Positions 18,873 through 27,502 of a DNA stretch of 64,000 bases are shown piece by piece. Each line of letters begins with the position of its first letter. Within the stretch, counting starts at the first letter, position 1. The notes under the pieces are model-generated. The model was not told the DNA's origin. It was given only the letters and a program-made list of their open reading frames with translations, and searched no databases. The position numbers were made by a program, and so were the translations under genes. Where the stretch lies: NCBI GenBank assembly GCA_021202275.1, contig JAJQDI010000009.1:62001-126000 (forward strand), given 5' to 3'. The DNA comes from Bacteroides sp. GTDB taxonomy: Bacteria > Bacteroidota > Bacteroidia > Bacteroidales > Bacteroidaceae.

Positions 18873-18905
18873 CAAATATAATAAAATTTGTATCCATGTT
18901 ACAAA
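18873..18905 (-). promoter_or_regulatory. Promoter of the TonB receptor operon
   Basis: On the minus strand TTTG (complement of 18902-18905) is followed 21 bases later by TATATTTG (complement of 18873-18880), a good Bacteroidetes -33/-7 pair, about 50 bases before the ATG at 18822. Confidence 0.7.
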
Positions 18906-19305
18906 AATAGTACAATTTTTAAGAGAAGACAACAGAAAATAGCACCGTGTAACTAAATAAAAACTAAAAGAGCGAAGAGGCAGAAAAGGAAGGGTACTGG
19001 GCCTGATAAAAGATCGTAAGCAATCCTGGGATTTTTCTTGCGGATTCCACGAAACAGAGGCAGGTTTCGTGCTTTTTATTACCTGATTAAGAGAAAAAAC
19101 AGCATATACCTAGTTTGAGAGAATCCATCTGCATGTAAAGAAAGGGAAAAATGAAATCCCGGTATATAATACCGGAATGTAATAGAATTGAAACATGGGC
19201 ACGGAAAAAAAGCCTCTATGAGATTGAGAATACATACAGGAAAAAAGAAGAAAGAAAAAAGGCGCGGAACCGGAAAGCAGAAAACGGGGCATTGCCCGGT
19301 CGCGG

Positions 19306-19336
19306 GCATTCCCGGAAAGAACTTTTCCGGGAATGC
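19306..19336. repeat. 13-base perfect palindromic hairpin
   Basis: GCATTCCCGGAAA (19306-19318) and its complement (19324-19336) with a 5-base loop, about 45 bases upstream of the -7 box of the WG-repeat gene. It is not followed by a T tract and no gene ends here, so an operator or repeat is more likely than a terminator. The rest of 18906-19305 shows nothing clear. Confidence 0.5.
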
Positions 19337-19378
19337 ACCACAGCAAGAAAGGCCGGAACGATTTTTCAAAAATAATAT

Positions 19379-19386
19379 TACCTTTG
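19379..19386 (+). promoter_or_regulatory. -7 box (TACCTTTG) for the WG-repeat gene
   Basis: TACCTTTG matches TAnnTTTG and lies 47 bases before the ATG at 19434. It supports that ATG rather than upstream in-frame ATGs, which would lie before the promoter. Confidence 0.65.
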
Positions 19387-19433
19387 TAAAGATCTGTAGA
19401 ACACAGATACTTTACCGAATATACCGTAAAAGA

Positions 19434-20642
19434 ATGAACACACTGAAAGAAAAATACCTGCTGACACCTATTTCTGCCTGGCTGGCAGTTTGTTTCTCTA
19501 TCTCTTTACAGGCACAGGAGATACATCCTGTATTTGCGGGCGACACTCCCGCGGAGGTCAGACCGCTGAACGGGGAGGTTTACAAGGTCCGTCTGCTCAC
19601 AGACGAATACACCCCGAATCCCTGGGCATTGATGGACAACGAGGGGCGCTTGCTGACCCCGTTCCGGTTCGGAGAGATCCACGAAGAGATCAAGGACGGA
19701 TTTTTCACATTCCGGGAGCACAGATCGTATTTCGATCGCAGATACGATCTACATGTGCGGTATGACATGTACGGATTGGTCAGCGCGGAAGGAAAGGTGC
19801 TGGGAGAGGATATGTATTACCTGCTGACGCCGGAAGGCAATCATTGGCGGGTGGCCCGAAAACCGGAACTGACCCACGGACACATCGCTGTGGCGTGGCA
19901 GACGAAGGAAGATCCGGAGAACGGACCGAACAGATTGTTGCGCAAAGGTACAGTGTCCGGATTCATAAAGGGGGTGAAGTTCGGATATATAGACAGCTCC
20001 GGAAAGCTGATCTGTGCTCCCTACGATCGTATCTACCCTTTTGTGGGCGACATAGCGATCGTGGCAAACGAGGGCGTCTGCACAGGTCCGGATCACAGAT
20101 ACAACTATGGATATATCAACGACCAGGGAGAAGAGATCATCGCACCGCGATTTCCGGAGGCAGAGCCTTTCGACGGAGAACTGGCTATGGTGGCCCTGCA
20201 CGATAGTAAATTCCGCGCGCTCATCAACCGGCAGGGAGAGATCGTAACAGATAGTTTTACACACATCCGGAAATGTAGCCGGGAGATCTGGATATCAGAA
20301 ATTACCGGAGGCTACTATTCTTACATAGATGCTACCACCGGAGAGAGGTTGTCCCGGTTCTACGCGCACATGGAGTGCCCCCGGGCGGATGGAAGACCAA
20401 CGCCAGTGTTGCTGAACAACGGAAGAGCCGCCACCTATTTCGTCGGTAAGGGGGAGATAGAGAAGAAGTGGGGATTTGTAGACGGCAGAGGAAAAGAGAT
20501 CGTTCCTGTGGAATACGACGAGGTCACCCACTTCGACACAAACGGGATCAGCCAGCTGAAAAAAGGAGAGAAACAAAGTGATTTACAATGGAACGGACAA
20601 ACGGTCGGCGAAGTTCAACCAGGCGGTCAGCAAAGGGATTGA
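19434..20642 (+). CDS. Secreted WG-repeat protein
   Basis: A 402-residue protein with a signal peptide (MNTLKEKYLLTPISAW...LQAQE). The body consists of WG-type repeats (PF14903-like): MDNEGRLLTPFRF, YGLVSAEGKVLG, FGYIDSSGKLICAPYDRI, YGYINDQGEEIIAPRF, RALINRQGEIVTDSF and WGFVDGRGKEIVPVEYDEV. Such repeats form beta-rich arrays of unknown function, usually in periplasmic or surface proteins. It stands alone with its own promoter and is convergent with ettA. Confidence 0.8.
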   Translation: MNTLKEKYLLTPISAWLAVCFSISLQAQEIHPVFAGDTPAEVRPLNGEVYKVRLLTDEYTPNPWALMDNEGRLLTPFRFGEIHEEIKDGFFTFREHRSYFDRRYDLHVRYDMYGLVSAEGKVLGEDMYYLLTPEGNHWRVARKPELTHGHIAVAWQTKEDPENGPNRLLRKGTVSGFIKGVKFGYIDSSGKLICAPYDRIYPFVGDIAIVANEGVCTGPDHRYNYGYINDQGEEIIAPRFPEAEPFDGELAMVALHDSKFRALINRQGEIVTDSFTHIRKCSREIWISEITGGYYSYIDATTGERLSRFYAHMECPRADGRPTPVLLNNGRAATYFVGKGEIEKKWGFVDGRGKEIVPVEYDEVTHFDTNGISQLKKGEKQSDLQWNGQTVGEVQPGGQQRD

Positions 20643-20699
20643 CGATTGAAAATCCGGATGAAAAGTCGACGTCATCGATCGATAGGTAAGGGAAGCTAA

Positions 20700-20731
20700 A
20701 AAAATACCTCCGGAAGCTATACTCCCGGAGG
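20700..20731 (-). terminator. Terminator of ettA
   Basis: CCTCCGG (20707-20713) and CCGGAGG (20725-20731) form a hairpin followed on the minus strand by TATTTTTTT, 65 bases past the ettA stop. TCGTACATCGTACATCGT repeat units at 20755-20795 lie between them. Confidence 0.65.
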
Positions 20732-20795
20732 CACTTATATCGCCTTTACCATGCATGCCAAATCGTACATCGTACATCGTCCATTCGTACATCTC

Positions 20796-22484
20796 TTAGT
20801 CTTGCATCAGCTTGCGATACCGTACTCTTTTAGGTTCTACATTGCCCATTCGCTTCATCTTATTCTCTTCATATTCAGAATAAGAGCCTTCGAAATAGAA
20901 CACGTTCGAATCGCCTTCAAACGCCAGAATATGCGTACAGATACGATCCAGGAACCAGCGGTCGTGTGAGATCACCACTGCGCATCCGGCGAAGCTTTCC
21001 AACCCCTCTTCCAGGGCACGCAATGTATTCACGTCGATGTCATTGGTAGGCTCATCGAGCAGCAATACGTTGCCCTCCTCTTTCAGGGCCATGGCCAGGT
21101 GCAGGCGGTTGCGTTCTCCACCGGACAGCATACCGCAGAGTTTTTCCTGATCCGCTCCGGCAAAGTTGAACCGGGAAAGGTAGGCACGCGCGTTCACATC
21201 CCGGCCTCCCAGACGCATCAGGTCGTTGCCACCGGAGATCACCTGATATACCGATTTGTCCGGGTCAATGTCCTTGTGCTGCTGGTCTACATAGGCCACC
21301 TTCACGGTCTCCCCTACTTCGAACTCCCCTTTGTCTACCTGCTCCAGTCCCATGATCAGGCGGAACAGCGTGGTCTTACCCGCGCCGTTGGGTCCGATCA
21401 CCCCTACGATGCCGTTGGGTGGCAGCATAAAGTTGAGATCATCAAAGAGCAACTTGTCGCCATAGGCTTTGGCCACGTGCACCGCTTCGATCACCTTGTT
21501 GCCCAGACGCGGTCCGTTGGGAATAAAGATCTCCAGCTTCTCCTCCTTCTCCCTGCTGTCTTCGTTGAGCAGTTTGTCATACGAATTCAGACGGGCCTTT
21601 CCTTTGGCCTGGCGCGCTTTCGGTGCCATGCGCACCCACTCCAGCTCGCGCTCCAGGGTCTTGCGACGCTTGCTGGCCGTCTTCTCTTCCATCTCCATGC
21701 GCCTGGTCTTCTGATCGAGCCAGCTGGAATAGTTGCCCTTCCAGGGAATTCCCTCCCCACGGTCGAGTTCCAGGATCCATCCTGCAACATGATCCAGGAA
21801 GTAGCGGTCGTGCGTCACAGCGATCACCGTTCCTTCGTATTGTTGCAGGTGTTGCTCGAGCCAGTCGATAGATTCCGCGTCTAAGTGGTTGGTAGGCTCA
21901 TCGAGCAGCAGGATGTCCGGTTTCTGCAACAGCAGGCGGCAGAGCGCTACCCGCCGACGTTCCCCTCCGGAGAGGTTCTTCACCGGCTGGTCTTCGGGCG
22001 GACAGCGCAACACGTCCATTGCCCGTTCCAACTTGCTGTCCAGGTTCCACGCGTCTGTTGCGTCAATCATATCCTGCAACTCCGCCTGGCGGGCAAACAG
22101 CTGGTCCATCTTCTCCGGATCTTCGTAATATTCCGGAAGTCCGAATTTCTCATTGATCTGTTCGTATTCGGCCAGGGTATCTACAATGGGTTGTACCCCT
22201 TCCATTACCACTTCCTTCACGGTCTTGCTATCGTCCAGATAAGGTTCCTGAGCCAGATAGCCTACTGAATAGCCTGGGGAGAATACCACCTCTCCCTGAT
22301 ACGACTTCTCCAGTCCGGCAATGATCTTGAGCAAGGTAGACTTACCCGAACCGTTGAGACCGATGATCCCGATCTTGGCACCATAGAAGAAAGACAGGTA
22401 GATATCTTTCAATACATACTTGTTTTGCTGGAAGGCTTTACTTACGCCTACCATCGAAAAAATGATCTTTTTATCGTCTGCCAT
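20796..22484 (-). CDS. ettA: Energy-dependent translational throttle protein EttA (ABC-F)
   Basis: A 562-residue soluble twin ABC ATPase. Two Walker A motifs are visible (GLNGSGKST at about 42-50 and GPNGAGKTT at about 360), two LSGGE signatures, and DEPTNHLD and DEPTNDID Walker B regions, joined by a charged linker (RRMEMEEKTASKRRKTLERELEWVRM...KARLNSYD) typical of ABC-F proteins. EttA binds the ribosomal E site and gates entry into elongation according to the ATP/ADP ratio. Length and the MADDKKIIFSMVGVSK start fit the family. It is a single gene with its own terminator; a tandem structured repeat lies upstream. Confidence 0.95.
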   Translation of the reverse strand: MADDKKIIFSMVGVSKAFQQNKYVLKDIYLSFFYGAKIGIIGLNGSGKSTLLKIIAGLEKSYQGEVVFSPGYSVGYLAQEPYLDDSKTVKEVVMEGVQPIVDTLAEYEQINEKFGLPEYYEDPEKMDQLFARQAELQDMIDATDAWNLDSKLERAMDVLRCPPEDQPVKNLSGGERRRVALCRLLLQKPDILLLDEPTNHLDAESIDWLEQHLQQYEGTVIAVTHDRYFLDHVAGWILELDRGEGIPWKGNYSSWLDQKTRRMEMEEKTASKRRKTLERELEWVRMAPKARQAKGKARLNSYDKLLNEDSREKEEKLEIFIPNGPRLGNKVIEAVHVAKAYGDKLLFDDLNFMLPPNGIVGVIGPNGAGKTTLFRLIMGLEQVDKGEFEVGETVKVAYVDQQHKDIDPDKSVYQVISGGNDLMRLGGRDVNARAYLSRFNFAGADQEKLCGMLSGGERNRLHLAMALKEEGNVLLLDEPTNDIDVNTLRALEEGLESFAGCAVVISHDRWFLDRICTHILAFEGDSNVFYFEGSYSEYEENKMKRMGNVEPKRVRYRKLMQD

Positions 22485-22594
22485 ATATAAAAAAGTGTAA
22501 ATGTTTATCTATACATACCTAACAATCTCTTTGTCAGAAACAAGAGGTACTCCGTACAGCCCAGGCAGGACGCGCCGGCCTCCGGAGTCTCACC

Positions 22595-22760
22595 CTATTT
22601 ACAGAATATAGGATGCGGTTCGGACAAAGACCCCAAACAAGTTTGATCTTTACCTCTCACCTTTCACTATATTTACAGAATATAGGATACGGTTCGGATA
22701 AAGACCTCAAACAAGTTTGATCTTTATCTCTCACCTTTCACTATATTTTCCGCAAAGATA
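22595..22760. repeat. Tandem 72-74 bp structured repeat (2 full copies plus partial third)
   Basis: Units start at 22595, 22667 and 22741 (CTATATTTACAGAATATAGGAT...). Each has stem I CTATATT/AATATAG around TACAG and stem II CAAAC-AA-GTTTG (22634-22645 and 22708-22719). The family recurs upstream of the DUF6377 gene at 34532-34690 with covarying stems. It lies between divergent ettA (minus) and tRNA-Lys (plus). Confidence 0.85.
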
Positions 22761-22778
22761 GAAAAAAAGCCCGATTTA

Positions 22779-22810
22779 TTTGGATCGTATACCAATAAGT
22801 TCTACCTTTG
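22779..22810 (+). promoter_or_regulatory. Promoter of tRNA-Lys
   Basis: TTTG (22779-22782), a 20-base spacer and TACCTTTG (22803-22810) match the Bacteroidetes -33/-7 consensus exactly, 27 bases before the tRNA. Confidence 0.85.
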
Positions 22811-22836
22811 CACCCGCTTAACCGCAATAAAGGATT

Positions 22837-22909
22837 GATTCAGTAGCTCAGCTGGTAGAGCACAACACTTTTAATGTTGGGGTCCTGGGTTCGAGCCCCA
22901 GCTGGATCA
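22837..22909 (+). tRNA. tRNA-Lys (anticodon TTT)
   Basis: A 73-base cloverleaf: acceptor GATTCAG/CTGGATC (one G-T pair), D arm GCTC/GAGC, anticodon arm CAACA/TGTTG with loop CTTTTAA (anticodon TTT), T arm CTGGG/CCCAG with loop TTCGAGC, discriminator A. The 3' CCA is not encoded. It has its own promoter and terminator. Confidence 0.95.
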
Positions 22910-22913
22910 CGTA

Positions 22914-22947
22914 AACGCCTGAATATCAAAAAATTCAGGCGTTTTTT
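22914..22947 (+). terminator. Rho-independent terminator of tRNA-Lys
   Basis: AACGCCTGAAT (22914-22924) pairs with ATTCAGGCGTT (22933-22943) and is followed by a T run. Confidence 0.9.
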
Positions 22948-22968
22948 ATGTTCCTTATTCCACCGATC

Positions 22969-23190
22969 TTAACGGAATCCGGCCGTAAAACAGTTCGAAC
23001 AGGCGGAGATAGGGCAGATATTGAACATTTCGTCCAGGGAGAATTTATATTCCCCTCTGAGTCGCCGCCACAAAGACTTATTCTTCAATCCCGTGATCCC
23101 ACTCAACTTATCCATGCGTTGCCTTTCATCCGGGATCCGCATCAGTAGTATTTTTTCAAAATTTGCAAGTAATCTTTTATAAGTCTGCAT
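22969..23190 (-). pseudogene. N-terminal fragment of a helix-turn-helix regulator
   Basis: A 73-residue reading frame. Residues 1-57 (RMDKLSGITGLKNKSLWRRLRGEYKFSLDEMFNIC) look like the N-terminal helix-turn-helix of a longer Bacteroidetes regulator. The remaining 16 residues are Cys/Ser-rich with no family character, and the frame stops 22 bases from the tRNA-Lys terminator. It still has a clean -7 box (TATCTTTG, 23216-23223). Loss of the 3' part at a tRNA 3' side suggests a deletion or integration scar; a genuine small regulator is the alternative. Confidence 0.5.
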
Positions 23191-23215
23191 AGCTGTCGTT
23201 CATTTTTTCTTTACC

Positions 23216-23223
23216 AAAGATAT
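23216..23223 (-). promoter_or_regulatory. -7 box (TATCTTTG) of the HTH fragment
   Basis: On the minus strand TATCTTTG lies 26 bases before the ATG at 23190, a perfect TAnnTTTG match. Confidence 0.6.
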
Positions 23224-23832
23224 TATATTAACATATTTACACCTAATAAGGCACTCATTTTTTTTCGGGGCCTAAAACAGGCCCGTTCCCGGTCGTTCAG
23301 TTTTTGCGGCGGAGATGCTGTACATTATTTTTTATATCCCGGTGACGGAGAGAAACGCGGTTTTCCGTAACAGCAGCGCAGAGGAACAGGAAGCGATTCG
23401 CACGAGAGTGGAGGAAGGAAGGTACCTTCCTTCCTCATTTTCAGAGATCAGCTACCGGACGACTCATTCCTTTATGAATAACCGGATCCGGACCCACTTC
23501 CGTAGGGTAGAATGAGGATTCCACAGATACAAAGAGATCATTTTCAGAACCAGTAAAAATCAACTGTATGTTTCCATCTCAGGATGGAAAGGATAACTAA
23601 AGATCAGTCTCCCTCGGATGTATAAGGTGGAAACTACATATATATACAAAGAGAGTGAATGTCTCAGGCAGCCAAGCCTGAAACACCCACTCTACATACA
23701 CCTTCCAATGATCTTTTCCTACAAGACCTGAAAGATCTTCTTATTCCAGATAAAATGGTGTGGTAAAATGTTCACCACATAAAATTGCACATGCTCCATC
23801 CGGTGGTACAAACGACCTGTATGGCAGAATCA
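23224..23832. other. Intergenic region with hairpins
   Basis: No convincing gene. It contains a TTTCCATC/GATGGAAA hairpin (23571-23590) and an imperfect longer hairpin, GAGTG..GTCTCAGGC / GCCTGAAAC..CACTC (about 23652-23691), which lies 140 bases past the isomerase stop and may end the minus-strand operon. Confidence 0.35.
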
Positions 23833-24726
23833 TCAGTTAGTATAACTCGCCTGTACAAAAGGAGCCTCGAGCAGATAGCCGATACTCTCCCGGATACTTT
23901 CTTCTACACTGTGGGTATACCTCTCCACTTCCACAACGATGTGTCTGACCCCCGCGGTAGCGGCATTTTTAAAGATGGCGTCGAAGCCCACCATACCGCT
24001 CTGCCCGATCTCACGGTGATCTTTGATATGCAATACAGTGAAGCGGCCCGGATATTTATGGAAATAGTCTACCGGACTTTGCCGCCCATACATCACCCAG
24101 TACACATCCATTTCGAAAAAGACATACTCCGGATCTGTATGTTCGAGCATATAATCCAGCATCATCACGCTGTCTTCCACCTTCTGAAACTCATGCGCGT
24201 GGTTGTGATAGCCATACTTCAATCCCTGCGCTTTGCATCTTCTGCCGATCTCGTTGTAATAGTCGCAATAGGTCTTCAGGTCTTTCACAGTAGCCGGCAC
24301 ATCGAGCCACGGAGTCACAATATAGGTCATGCCCGCTGCCTTATGCGCGGCAATACACTCGTCCCACCATTTCAGAGATCCGGTAAAATCTCCGGAAGCC
24401 AGCTCTTCCGGTGTCAGGGGTTTGGTACAGTGGGAAGAGAGTACCTCAAGTCCCGCCTCTTCCACATCTTTCCGGAACTGCTCCGGCGTACGATCATAGA
24501 ATTTCCCGTCGCCGTAGCTGGCCGCTTCCACACCTGTATATCCCATCTCTGCCAGTAGTTTCAACACGGTGGTATAGTCGGTGCCGGTCTGCCTGCCGTA
24601 ACTGCCAATCAGATCCCTGACGGAATAGAGTTGTATGGCGATCTCTTTCTTCTGTGCCGACAGCATCTCAGGAAGCCCCGTCATACAGGCGATCAGGGCC
24701 ATAACGATCCATTTCTTTTTCATCAT
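23833..24726 (-). CDS. Secreted sugar phosphate isomerase/epimerase-like TIM barrel
   Basis: A 297-residue xylose-isomerase-like TIM-barrel protein (AP_endonuc_2 family) with a signal peptide (MMKKKWIVMALIACM...LSAQ). Typical segments are IAIQLYSVRD, GYTGVEAASYGDGKFY, the metal-site region GLKYGYHNHAHEF, VFFEMDVYWV and LHIKDH. It is the last gene of an operon with a DUF1080 protein and Gfo/Idh/MocA dehydrogenases. From memory, this gene set matches Bacteroides thetaiotaomicron BT2156-BT2159, described as an oxidative 3-keto-glycoside route; there this protein class acts on 3-keto intermediates. The exact reaction here is inferred. Confidence 0.82.
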   Translation of the reverse strand: MMKKKWIVMALIACMTGLPEMLSAQKKEIAIQLYSVRDLIGSYGRQTGTDYTTVLKLLAEMGYTGVEAASYGDGKFYDRTPEQFRKDVEEAGLEVLSSHCTKPLTPEELASGDFTGSLKWWDECIAAHKAAGMTYIVTPWLDVPATVKDLKTYCDYYNEIGRRCKAQGLKYGYHNHAHEFQKVEDSVMMLDYMLEHTDPEYVFFEMDVYWVMYGRQSPVDYFHKYPGRFTVLHIKDHREIGQSGMVGFDAIFKNAATAGVRHIVVEVERYTHSVEESIRESIGYLLEAPFVQASYTN

Positions 24727-24813
24727 TCTATTTTATATATTCACAGGTTATACCTACCCTCCGGAGAAACGGATACTTCCTCCGGAGGATACAGAGTAAA
24801 AACAGTCAGAAGG

Positions 24814-25674
24814 TCAGTCCATGATCTTGATCCGGATGTTGCGGAACCACACATCGTCTCCATGATCCTGCAAACCGATATAGCCTTCCCGCTGCGGTCC
24901 GCCCGCGTTATTGAGCAGTTCGAAGGCCAGCGGCCATTTGTCTTCACTGAACTTACTTGCCTGCAACATATCTGTCCACTGAGGGGTCCAGAGGTGATAC
25001 TCCACCACATTTTCGCCGTTCTGCCCATGGATCACCGTACCTTTGTACACCATCACCTTCGCCGTATTCCACTCGCCGTACGGTCTGGCGTTCTGGGGTT
25101 TGGCAGGGATCATGTCGTAGAGCGACATAGACTGGCGGTTGTTGTCCTTACCCAATTTGGCATCGGGATGATTCTCATTGTCGAGCAACTGAGCCTCCGG
25201 AGCAGAAATATAGATGGGTTCCAGCCGCATCTCACCGGTCTTGGGATCTTTGGCCTCTACCTCCTGTGCCAGATAGAAAATACCGGAATTGCCCCCTTTG
25301 GACACTTTATAGTCCAGTTCCAGTTCAAAGTTCTTAAACTTGTGCGCAAAGATCAGGTCACCTCCGTCGCCATCCTGGGCTTCACCTCCGCCCGATCCGT
25401 TGAACTTGATCGTACCGTCTTCCACGATCCAGCGCGACGGGATCCCTTGTTTTCCGTATCCGCGCCAGCCTTTCATTTCTTTCCCATCGAACAGCACAAT
25501 GTATCCGTCTGCATCTGTGGGAAACTCCGACAGGTCTACCTGGGGGTTGTCCAGGATCTTGTACTCAGGAACGCCACCTTCGGCCATCGTATCTGCTTTT
25601 TTGGTTCCACCTCCGCAGGAAGTCATCAGACTTGCTGCCAACACCCAACTCAGGGTATAAACGATTTTTTTCAT
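24814..25674 (-). CDS. DUF1080 / 3-keto-disaccharide hydrolase-like lipoprotein
   Basis: A 286-residue lipoprotein (lipobox SLMTSC) with a concanavalin-like DUF1080 domain: VLFDGKEMKGWRGYG, RWIVEDGTIKF, ELDYKVSKGGNSGIFYLAQE, YISAPEAQLLDNENHPDA, YGEWNTAKVMVYKGTVIHGQNGENVVEYH and YIGLQDHGDDVWFRNIRIK. Members cleave 3-keto-glycosides by elimination or hydrolysis once a dehydrogenase has oxidised C3. It lies 45 bases downstream of the Tat-exported dehydrogenase, the enzyme expected to make its substrate, which supports a shared envelope pathway. Confidence 0.88.
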   Translation of the reverse strand: MKKIVYTLSWVLAASLMTSCGGGTKKADTMAEGGVPEYKILDNPQVDLSEFPTDADGYIVLFDGKEMKGWRGYGKQGIPSRWIVEDGTIKFNGSGGGEAQDGDGGDLIFAHKFKNFELELDYKVSKGGNSGIFYLAQEVEAKDPKTGEMRLEPIYISAPEAQLLDNENHPDAKLGKDNNRQSMSLYDMIPAKPQNARPYGEWNTAKVMVYKGTVIHGQNGENVVEYHLWTPQWTDMLQASKFSEDKWPLAFELLNNAGGPQREGYIGLQDHGDDVWFRNIRIKIMD

Positions 25675-25719
25675 TGCTTAATAGAATATGATATACATAA
25701 ATTTATTTCTTCTTCACAC

Positions 25720-27186
25720 TCAGGGCATCTCCGGAAGTTTCCAGCCATCCCGGTAAGTATGTCTGATCAGTTCCTGCGCGTATGCCGTGGCATTGACCGG
25801 TTCTGTCCATTTTTTATCGAAAGAGGGATGTCCGTCTTTCAGGGTGAACCCGTCTTTCACCACAGTACGTATCGTAGCATCGGGATCGATATTGGTGAAT
25901 CTCATATTGGGTCCGTCCCAATGGAGTTCCTGATTGAGAGACTGTAGCCTTACCGCGAGCACGCCCATCACCACCATTTCATTGAATGGTCCGGCCTCGC
26001 TGAACGGGGAAGTTGTCTCTACACGGCTGGAAGGACTTTCCTGGCAGGCACGTACCCAGTCCATTTCGTGGGAGGTCTTCACCTCACGCAATACCTTCGG
26101 AGCCTGGGGGGTGCGGCCCGAGAGCAGCCACGGATTGGCACCGTAGCATCCGCAAACCAGCGTATCTTTGGTTCCGTGGAAGATCACCCCTCCCCCCTGG
26201 TCGTTCATGTCCTTGTTGGCAGGGAATCCTTCGGGGCGCATGGGCTTCATGCCTCCGTCGTACCAATACACTTCCACCTCCGGCATAGCCACCTTGGGCA
26301 TATTCTCACGCGCGGGGAAAGTAAATTTCACCATTTGCGCGTTGGGCGCGCAGTCGGTCAGCAGCAACGTAGAACTACCCTGTACTTTGGTCGGATAGCC
26401 CAGTTTCAGGCCCTTGAACACCGGATGCAGGATGTGGCAGGCCATGTCGCCCAGAGCTCCTGCTCCGAAGTCCCACCAGCCACGCCAGTTCCACGGCGTA
26501 TAGATCGAGTTGTATTCCCGGTAAGGAGCCGGTCCCAGGAAAAGATCCCAGTTCAGTGTACCCGGTACACGCTCTGTCTTGTCCGGACGGTTGAGTCCCT
26601 GTGGCCATATCGGACGGTCGGTAAAGGCCTCTACTTTGGTGATCTCACCGATCTCTCCGTTCCATATCCATTCACAGATCCGGCGTACCCCCTCACCGGA
26701 AGCACCCTGGTTTCCCATCTGCGTGGCGACTTTGTGTTTATCTGCCAGCCTGGTGAGCAGGCGCGACTCATACACGGTATGTGTCAATGGTTTTTCCACA
26801 TACACATGCTTACCCATAGTGATGGCCTCTGCCGCTACAATGGCATGGGTGTGGTCTGCAGTGGCTACCATCACCCCATCGGCCGACTGGCCCAGTTCAT
26901 CAAACATCTTCCGGTAGTCGTAGTACTTCTTCGCACCCGGGTATTCGTTGAATACACCTGCACTGTATTTCCAGTCTACATCGCAGAGCCCGATGATGTT
27001 GTGGGTATTCATACTCCGTAACACATGCGCTCCGCGTCCACCGACACCCACACCGATGATATTCAGTTTGTCACTGGGAGGGACATGCCCGTGGCTTCTG
27101 CCCAGGATCGTACTGGGCGCAATGGTAATTCCTGCCAGAGCCGCAGCACTGGTCTTGAGAAATTTCCTTCTTGAAAAGTCTGACAT
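25720..27186 (-). CDS. Tat-exported Gfo/Idh/MocA-family oxidoreductase
   Basis: A 488-residue NAD(P)-linked dehydrogenase. A twin-arginine signal (SRRKFLKTSAAALAG) directs folded export with bound cofactor. The Rossmann start NIIGVGVGGRGAHVL, the substrate/cofactor motif EKPLTH and GNQGASGEGVRR are typical of the Gfo/Idh/MocA family, and WWDFGAGALGDMACHILHP marks the C-terminal beta domain. In 3-keto-glycoside operons such enzymes oxidise the sugar C3 hydroxyl. DUF1080 and isomerase genes follow closely. A 316-base gap separates it from the second dehydrogenase upstream, so it may have its own promoter. Confidence 0.88.
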   Translation of the reverse strand: MSDFSRRKFLKTSAAALAGITIAPSTILGRSHGHVPPSDKLNIIGVGVGGRGAHVLRSMNTHNIIGLCDVDWKYSAGVFNEYPGAKKYYDYRKMFDELGQSADGVMVATADHTHAIVAAEAITMGKHVYVEKPLTHTVYESRLLTRLADKHKVATQMGNQGASGEGVRRICEWIWNGEIGEITKVEAFTDRPIWPQGLNRPDKTERVPGTLNWDLFLGPAPYREYNSIYTPWNWRGWWDFGAGALGDMACHILHPVFKGLKLGYPTKVQGSSTLLLTDCAPNAQMVKFTFPARENMPKVAMPEVEVYWYDGGMKPMRPEGFPANKDMNDQGGGVIFHGTKDTLVCGCYGANPWLLSGRTPQAPKVLREVKTSHEMDWVRACQESPSSRVETTSPFSEAGPFNEMVVMGVLAVRLQSLNQELHWDGPNMRFTNIDPDATIRTVVKDGFTLKDGHPSFDKKWTEPVNATAYAQELIRHTYRDGWKLPEMP

Positions 27187-27502
27187 AGCTTTAAAATTAG
27201 ATGTTGTAACTGTGTTTTTATGTGGAACCTGTTTCCATTTTCCACACCTATATGAGTATCGTTTTTCGCTCTTTCTTCTGTATGCTTTTTGTTCCCTTTT
27301 CCTCTTTTCAGACGCAACTATGCGTTTTTACAGCTGGATGATACCATGATGTATTTTCAATCGTACATCCCTTCGCTGACCGTTGGTTGACTTCGTCGAC
27401 GGCTGGTTCAGTAAATCGCACCTGTTTTTATCGCCTCAGCAACAGAAAAAGGTGACTGAAAACAGGCCTGAACGAAGAATCCGACAACCTGCAAACAGGC
27501 TC
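27187..27502. other. Gap between dehydrogenase genes
   Basis: Contains a TTCGCTGACCGTTGGTTGAC / CGTCGACGGCTGGTT repeat fragment (27361-27420) of the family also present at 1.6 kb. There is no gene and no clear -7 box. Confidence 0.35.

Noticed and set aside
22595..22760. Possible CRISPR array
   Set aside because: Only two and a half units, no spacer-repeat pattern and no cas genes nearby; the whole unit is repeated, including its structured parts.
23315..23515. 66-codon plus-strand frame
   Set aside because: Unusual composition, no promoter or motif, and lies in a repeat-poor gap with no conserved look.
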